The notes under the pieces: model-generated
Told to the model about the DNA's origin: nothing
Databases searched by the model: none
Seen by the model: only the letters and a program-made list of their open reading frames with translations
Source of the DNA: ZC4RG29 sp964521255
GTDB taxonomy: Bacteria; Bacteroidota; Bacteroidia; Cytophagales; Cyclobacteriaceae
Assembly: GCA_964521255.1 (NCBI GenBank)
Contig: CAZFRM010000014.1
Span: forward strand, 1-64,000
Reading direction: 5' to 3'
DNA length: 64,000 bases
Program-made: the position numbers and the translations under genes
In this document: in pieces, positions 61,771 through 64,000 of the stretch
How positions within the stretch are numbered: the first letter of the stretch is position 1
How the letters are laid out: the number at the start of each line of letters is the position of its first letter

Positions 61771-61987
61771 TTTTAAACTGTCATAAAGTGTTGGTCATTG
61801 CTCAGCTACTAATGAAATCAATTTAGAATCTTTTTCTTAAATGTAGCTGTGGTAAAAATCTTATCGAAATTGTTTTATCGATAATTGAGTTTTATAAATT
61901 ACATTTGATCCTCTTATCCATTACCGTTGCCTGCCTTCTTGGATATTTTCAAAAAAGTATTGCTTTACCAAACATGGAAAGATGTAG

Positions 61988-62668
61988 ATGAAAATAGTAA
62001 TTTCTTGTGAGCATGCCGGTCGTAACATTCCTCGTGAATACAATTATCTTTTTGAGAAAGATATTGATGTAGTCAAATCTCACCGTGGTTGGGATCTGGG
62101 TGCATGGGAGCTAACCTGGTATTTATCACAAAAGTTGAAGGTTCCGGCCTATGGATGCTTTACTACACGCCTTCTGATAGAGGTCAACCGGTCTTTTGAC
62201 CACCCTCAGTTGTTCTCTGAATTTTCCAGCGGGCTTAGTGATGAAGAGAAAAGCAAATTAACCAAGGATATTTATTTACAATATCGAAATATTGTAGAAG
62301 AGGAAATCTCAAATTCTACAAGGCCCACGTTACACCTTTCCGTGCACTCTTTTACACCCGCCCTGGATAATGAAGTGCGTGAATTGGAAATAGGACTTTT
62401 GTTTGATCCGCAAAGATCGGGTGAGAAAATATTCTGTGAGGAATTTTCGAAGAAGCTTTCTGACCGACTGCCTGACTATCGTATTAAATTTAATGAACCC
62501 CATAATGGTACCGATGATGGCTTTACAACTTATTTAAGAACACGGTTTGACAACGACGCTTACCGTGGCATTGGGATGGAAATAAATCAGAAGCTGGTTA
62601 ATGTAGAGCAATGGAATTTGTTAAAAGAGTCTCTCGCTTCATGCCTGATGGATTATAAATTCTCCTGA
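61988..62668 (+). CDS. N-formylglutamate amidohydrolase family protein
   Basis: A 226-residue protein with the family start VISCEHAGRNIP, the SHRGWDLGAWEL block (~33-44), TRLLIEVNRSFDHP and LHLSVHSFTP. Members release formate from N-formylglutamate in histidine breakdown, but many homologues outside hut operons are of unknown role. No hut genes are near. Its end overlaps the convergent gene by 16 bases. Confidence 0.85.
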   Translation: MKIVISCEHAGRNIPREYNYLFEKDIDVVKSHRGWDLGAWELTWYLSQKLKVPAYGCFTTRLLIEVNRSFDHPQLFSEFSSGLSDEEKSKLTKDIYLQYRNIVEEEISNSTRPTLHLSVHSFTPALDNEVRELEIGLLFDPQRSGEKIFCEEFSKKLSDRLPDYRIKFNEPHNGTDDGFTTYLRTRFDNDAYRGIGMEINQKLVNVEQWNLLKESLASCLMDYKFS

Positions 62669-63267
62669 AGATCAGATAATAGTTCTTTCAGCTTCTTCAG
62701 ATGTTTGCCGTACAACTTATTGAGATACCATTTTGTGAACCATAATGATGAAACCAGGAACACACCAATAAGGAGGAGGATATACAATATCATCTTCCAA
62801 TCTTTTAAAGCCTCAATAAATTGGTCTATCCCCCTGTCAATAATGACAAACAGAAAAACCAGGACCGTATAGATGGGATACATTATACTATAGCTTTTCT
62901 CATAGAATTTAAGATAGGCTTCAAGGTCGTTGATAAGATTTTCAAGATTCATTTTAATGTTCTCCCTGCCTTCTTCAAACCGGTGCAGTATCCTGATTTT
63001 TTTTACATAGTATATAGCGTAACCAAGAAACATAAGAAGAAAAGCCATGAATGTCCACCGTAGTGCTCCATCCGGGATGGTAAAAGAATAATATAAGAGA
63101 AACAGACCGGCGAGGATAGTAAAGGTAAGTTCAAACCATACACTCCATTTTAATTTGGTGATAATGGATTTACTTCTTCTTCTTAGCATGGACGATATTT
63201 CTTCTTCCTGCTTTGGTTTGAAGCCTTCGCTTTTTTGCCAGATGTTTTTAAGGTCGTCTAACTCCAT
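62653..63267 (-). CDS. Membrane protein paired with the ECF sigma factor
   Basis: A 204-residue protein: a cytosolic N-terminus (MELDDLKNIWQKS), two helices (~42-62, ~68-87), a coiled-coil stretch (~95-125), then two helices (~127-147, ~158-180). It starts 2 bases after the sigma gene and so is probably its regulator, though it lacks a recognisable anti-sigma zinc motif. The N-terminal LKNIWQ motif is shared, from memory, with other sigma-linked membrane proteins in Bacteroidota. Confidence 0.7.
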   Translation of the reverse strand: MELDDLKNIWQKSEGFKPKQEEEISSMLRRRSKSIITKLKWSVWFELTFTILAGLFLLYYSFTIPDGALRWTFMAFLLMFLGYAIYYVKKIRILHRFEEGRENIKMNLENLINDLEAYLKFYEKSYSIMYPIYTVLVFLFVIIDRGIDQFIEALKDWKMILYILLLIGVFLVSSLWFTKWYLNKLYGKHLKKLKELLSDLQENL

Positions 63268-63269
63268 AA

Positions 63270-63848
63270 TTAACGTGTCATTAGTTTTCGGAGACGTTCA
63301 CGTATTCGATTCATTCTTACGCGTACATTATTTTGTGTTATGCCGATGGTCTCGGCAATTTCGTCATAAGGCACTTCATCCAATGCCATCATGATCATAG
63401 CGCGGTCTATTTCATTAAGCTGGTGTATAGCCAATTGAAGGCGCTGGAAATCTTCCTCATGTGCATCACCATCAGCGTTGTCTGAGATGTTCAGGTGCCA
63501 CTCGTGGATATCTTCTGTTAAAAGTTTTCTGTTTTTTTTCCGCAAGCCTGAAATGGCTGTGTTGAGGGCAATCCGGTACATCCATGTTGTGATCTTTGCT
63601 TCTCCCCGAAAAGAAGGGAAAGCTTTCCAAAGTTGAAGCACAATTTCCTGGAAGAGATCATTCCGCGCTTCATAATCCATTTCATACATCATGCATATCT
63701 TGTGAATAAGCGCCTGATGCTGATTAATAAGGTTGACAAAGTTTTTTTCTTCTTTTAATGCCAACTGAATGGATTTGCTGATAAGTCGAAAGTAGGAAAA
63801 GAAAATTACAACTGGAAAGCTGTCACCATCGAAAAAAAGAGCGACCAT
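63270..63848 (-). CDS. ECF-type RNA polymerase sigma factor
   Basis: A 192-residue protein by the ATG at 63848; a TTG at 63764 would give a more usual 164 residues starting ALKEEKNFVNLI and may be the real start. Region 2 is DLFQEIVLQLWKAFPSF followed by ITTWMYRIALNTAI; region 4 is EVPYDEIAETIGITQNNVR with the helix-turn-helix. It is translated with the following membrane protein. Target genes unknown. Confidence 0.88.
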   Translation of the reverse strand: MVALFFDGDSFPVVIFFSYFRLISKSIQLALKEEKNFVNLINQHQALIHKICMMYEMDYEARNDLFQEIVLQLWKAFPSFRGEAKITTWMYRIALNTAISGLRKKNRKLLTEDIHEWHLNISDNADGDAHEEDFQRLQLAIHQLNEIDRAMIMMALDEVPYDEIAETIGITQNNVRVRMNRIRERLRKLMTR

Positions 63849-63910
63849 ATTCGCCGCTCGTACCTTACTCCTTAATTATTCAATCATTCAATCCTTCATC
63901 AATTCAATTA

Positions 63911-64000
63911 TTATTTTGTCAGATGCTCCTTAAATAAAGATAAAGGGCCTTTAAATTCAGTATCGGTATACCCCTTCGTCATGGTACATGGCATTTGTGA
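63911..64000 (-). CDS. C-terminal end of a gene entering from the right edge (partial)
   Basis: The last 29 codons (ending GPLSLFKEHLTK) run open from the window edge to the stop at 63911. No family can be named from so little. It is upstream of the sigma factor gene on the same strand with a 62-base gap. Confidence 0.45.
   Translation of the reverse strand, partial: SQMPCTMTKGYTDTEFKGPLSLFKEHLTK

Noticed and set aside
63849..63910. Short direct repeats of ATTCAAT type near the right edge (possible origin or CRISPR-like)
   Set aside because: Only a few irregular A+T-rich words; no spacer-repeat structure.

Overview
The window looks like a chromosomal segment from a Bacteroidota bacterium, probably order Cytophagales. 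The evidence is the abundance of TonB-dependent receptors and lipoproteins with short signal peptides, the near absence of Shine-Dalgarno sequences (the Hsp20 gene is a clear exception), TAnTTTG-type promoter boxes, and family choices such as a clade II NosZ, a single-subunit NO reductase, GH127 and GH116. I found no rRNA, tRNA, CRISPR array, integrase or intact insertion sequence. Most genes from 3.5 to 30.8 kb and from 36.6 to 47.4 kb are on the minus strand.

Layout. 0-3.5 kb is a defence and accessory edge: the end of a type I methylase/specificity fusion, an orphan antitoxin-like gene, a RelE-type toxin-antitoxin pair, a decayed HicB antitoxin and short repeats. 3.5-20 kb is a denitrification and copper block on the minus strand. 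From its promoter-distal end at 3.5 kb it contains a cysteine-rich nitronate-monooxygenase-like protein, a quinol-type NO reductase, a truncated globin, an OprC-like copper receptor, a copper-binding lipoprotein, a small membrane protein, a fasciclin lipoprotein, and the nos operon (cytochrome c, nosZ, a membrane protein, nosL, nosD, nosF, nosY). 20-31 kb holds hemN, two heme-copper-like membrane proteins, ccoS, an acetyl-CoA hydrolase, ccoI, two universal stress proteins and an OsmC protein. 31-36.4 kb holds an AI-2E exporter, a flavodoxin, Hsp20 and a YceI/porin/YceI cluster. 36.6-47.4 kb contains an Asn-heptad coiled-coil protein and a long operon: ABC importer, DUF3179 protein, three AhpD-like proteins, MFS transporter and TonB receptor. 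47.9-60.3 kb is catabolic: GH127, myo-inositol oxygenase beside a deleted symporter, a hydroxyproline pathway with a secreted M1 peptidase, a COG0523 GTPase and GH116. 60.4-64 kb holds a lipoprotein, an alpha/beta hydrolase, an N-formylglutamate amidohydrolase homologue, and an ECF sigma factor with a membrane partner.

How it works together. At least nine positions carry a Crp/Fnr-type palindrome (TATGAY-N4-RTCATA or CTGAT-N4-ATCAG). Upstream of nos, the NO reductase and the 595-residue protein its centre lies 32.5-33.5 bp from a TAnTTTG box, as expected for class II activation. Similar palindromes lie before the universal stress, OsmC/exporter, Hsp20 and YceI genes. This suggests one low-oxygen or NO regulon that combines N2O and NO reduction, copper supply for NosZ and cbb3 oxidase, anaerobic heme synthesis and stress proteins. 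No Crp/Fnr regulator gene is in the window.

Best candidates for undescribed biology are the 595-residue cysteine-rich protein in the NO regulon, the NO reductase with an apparent His-to-Asn change at an FeB ligand, the OprC-type copper receptor locus bounded by inverted repeats, the three-AhpD/DUF3179/ABC/TonB operon, and the 87-residue protein made almost wholly of Asn-containing heptads.
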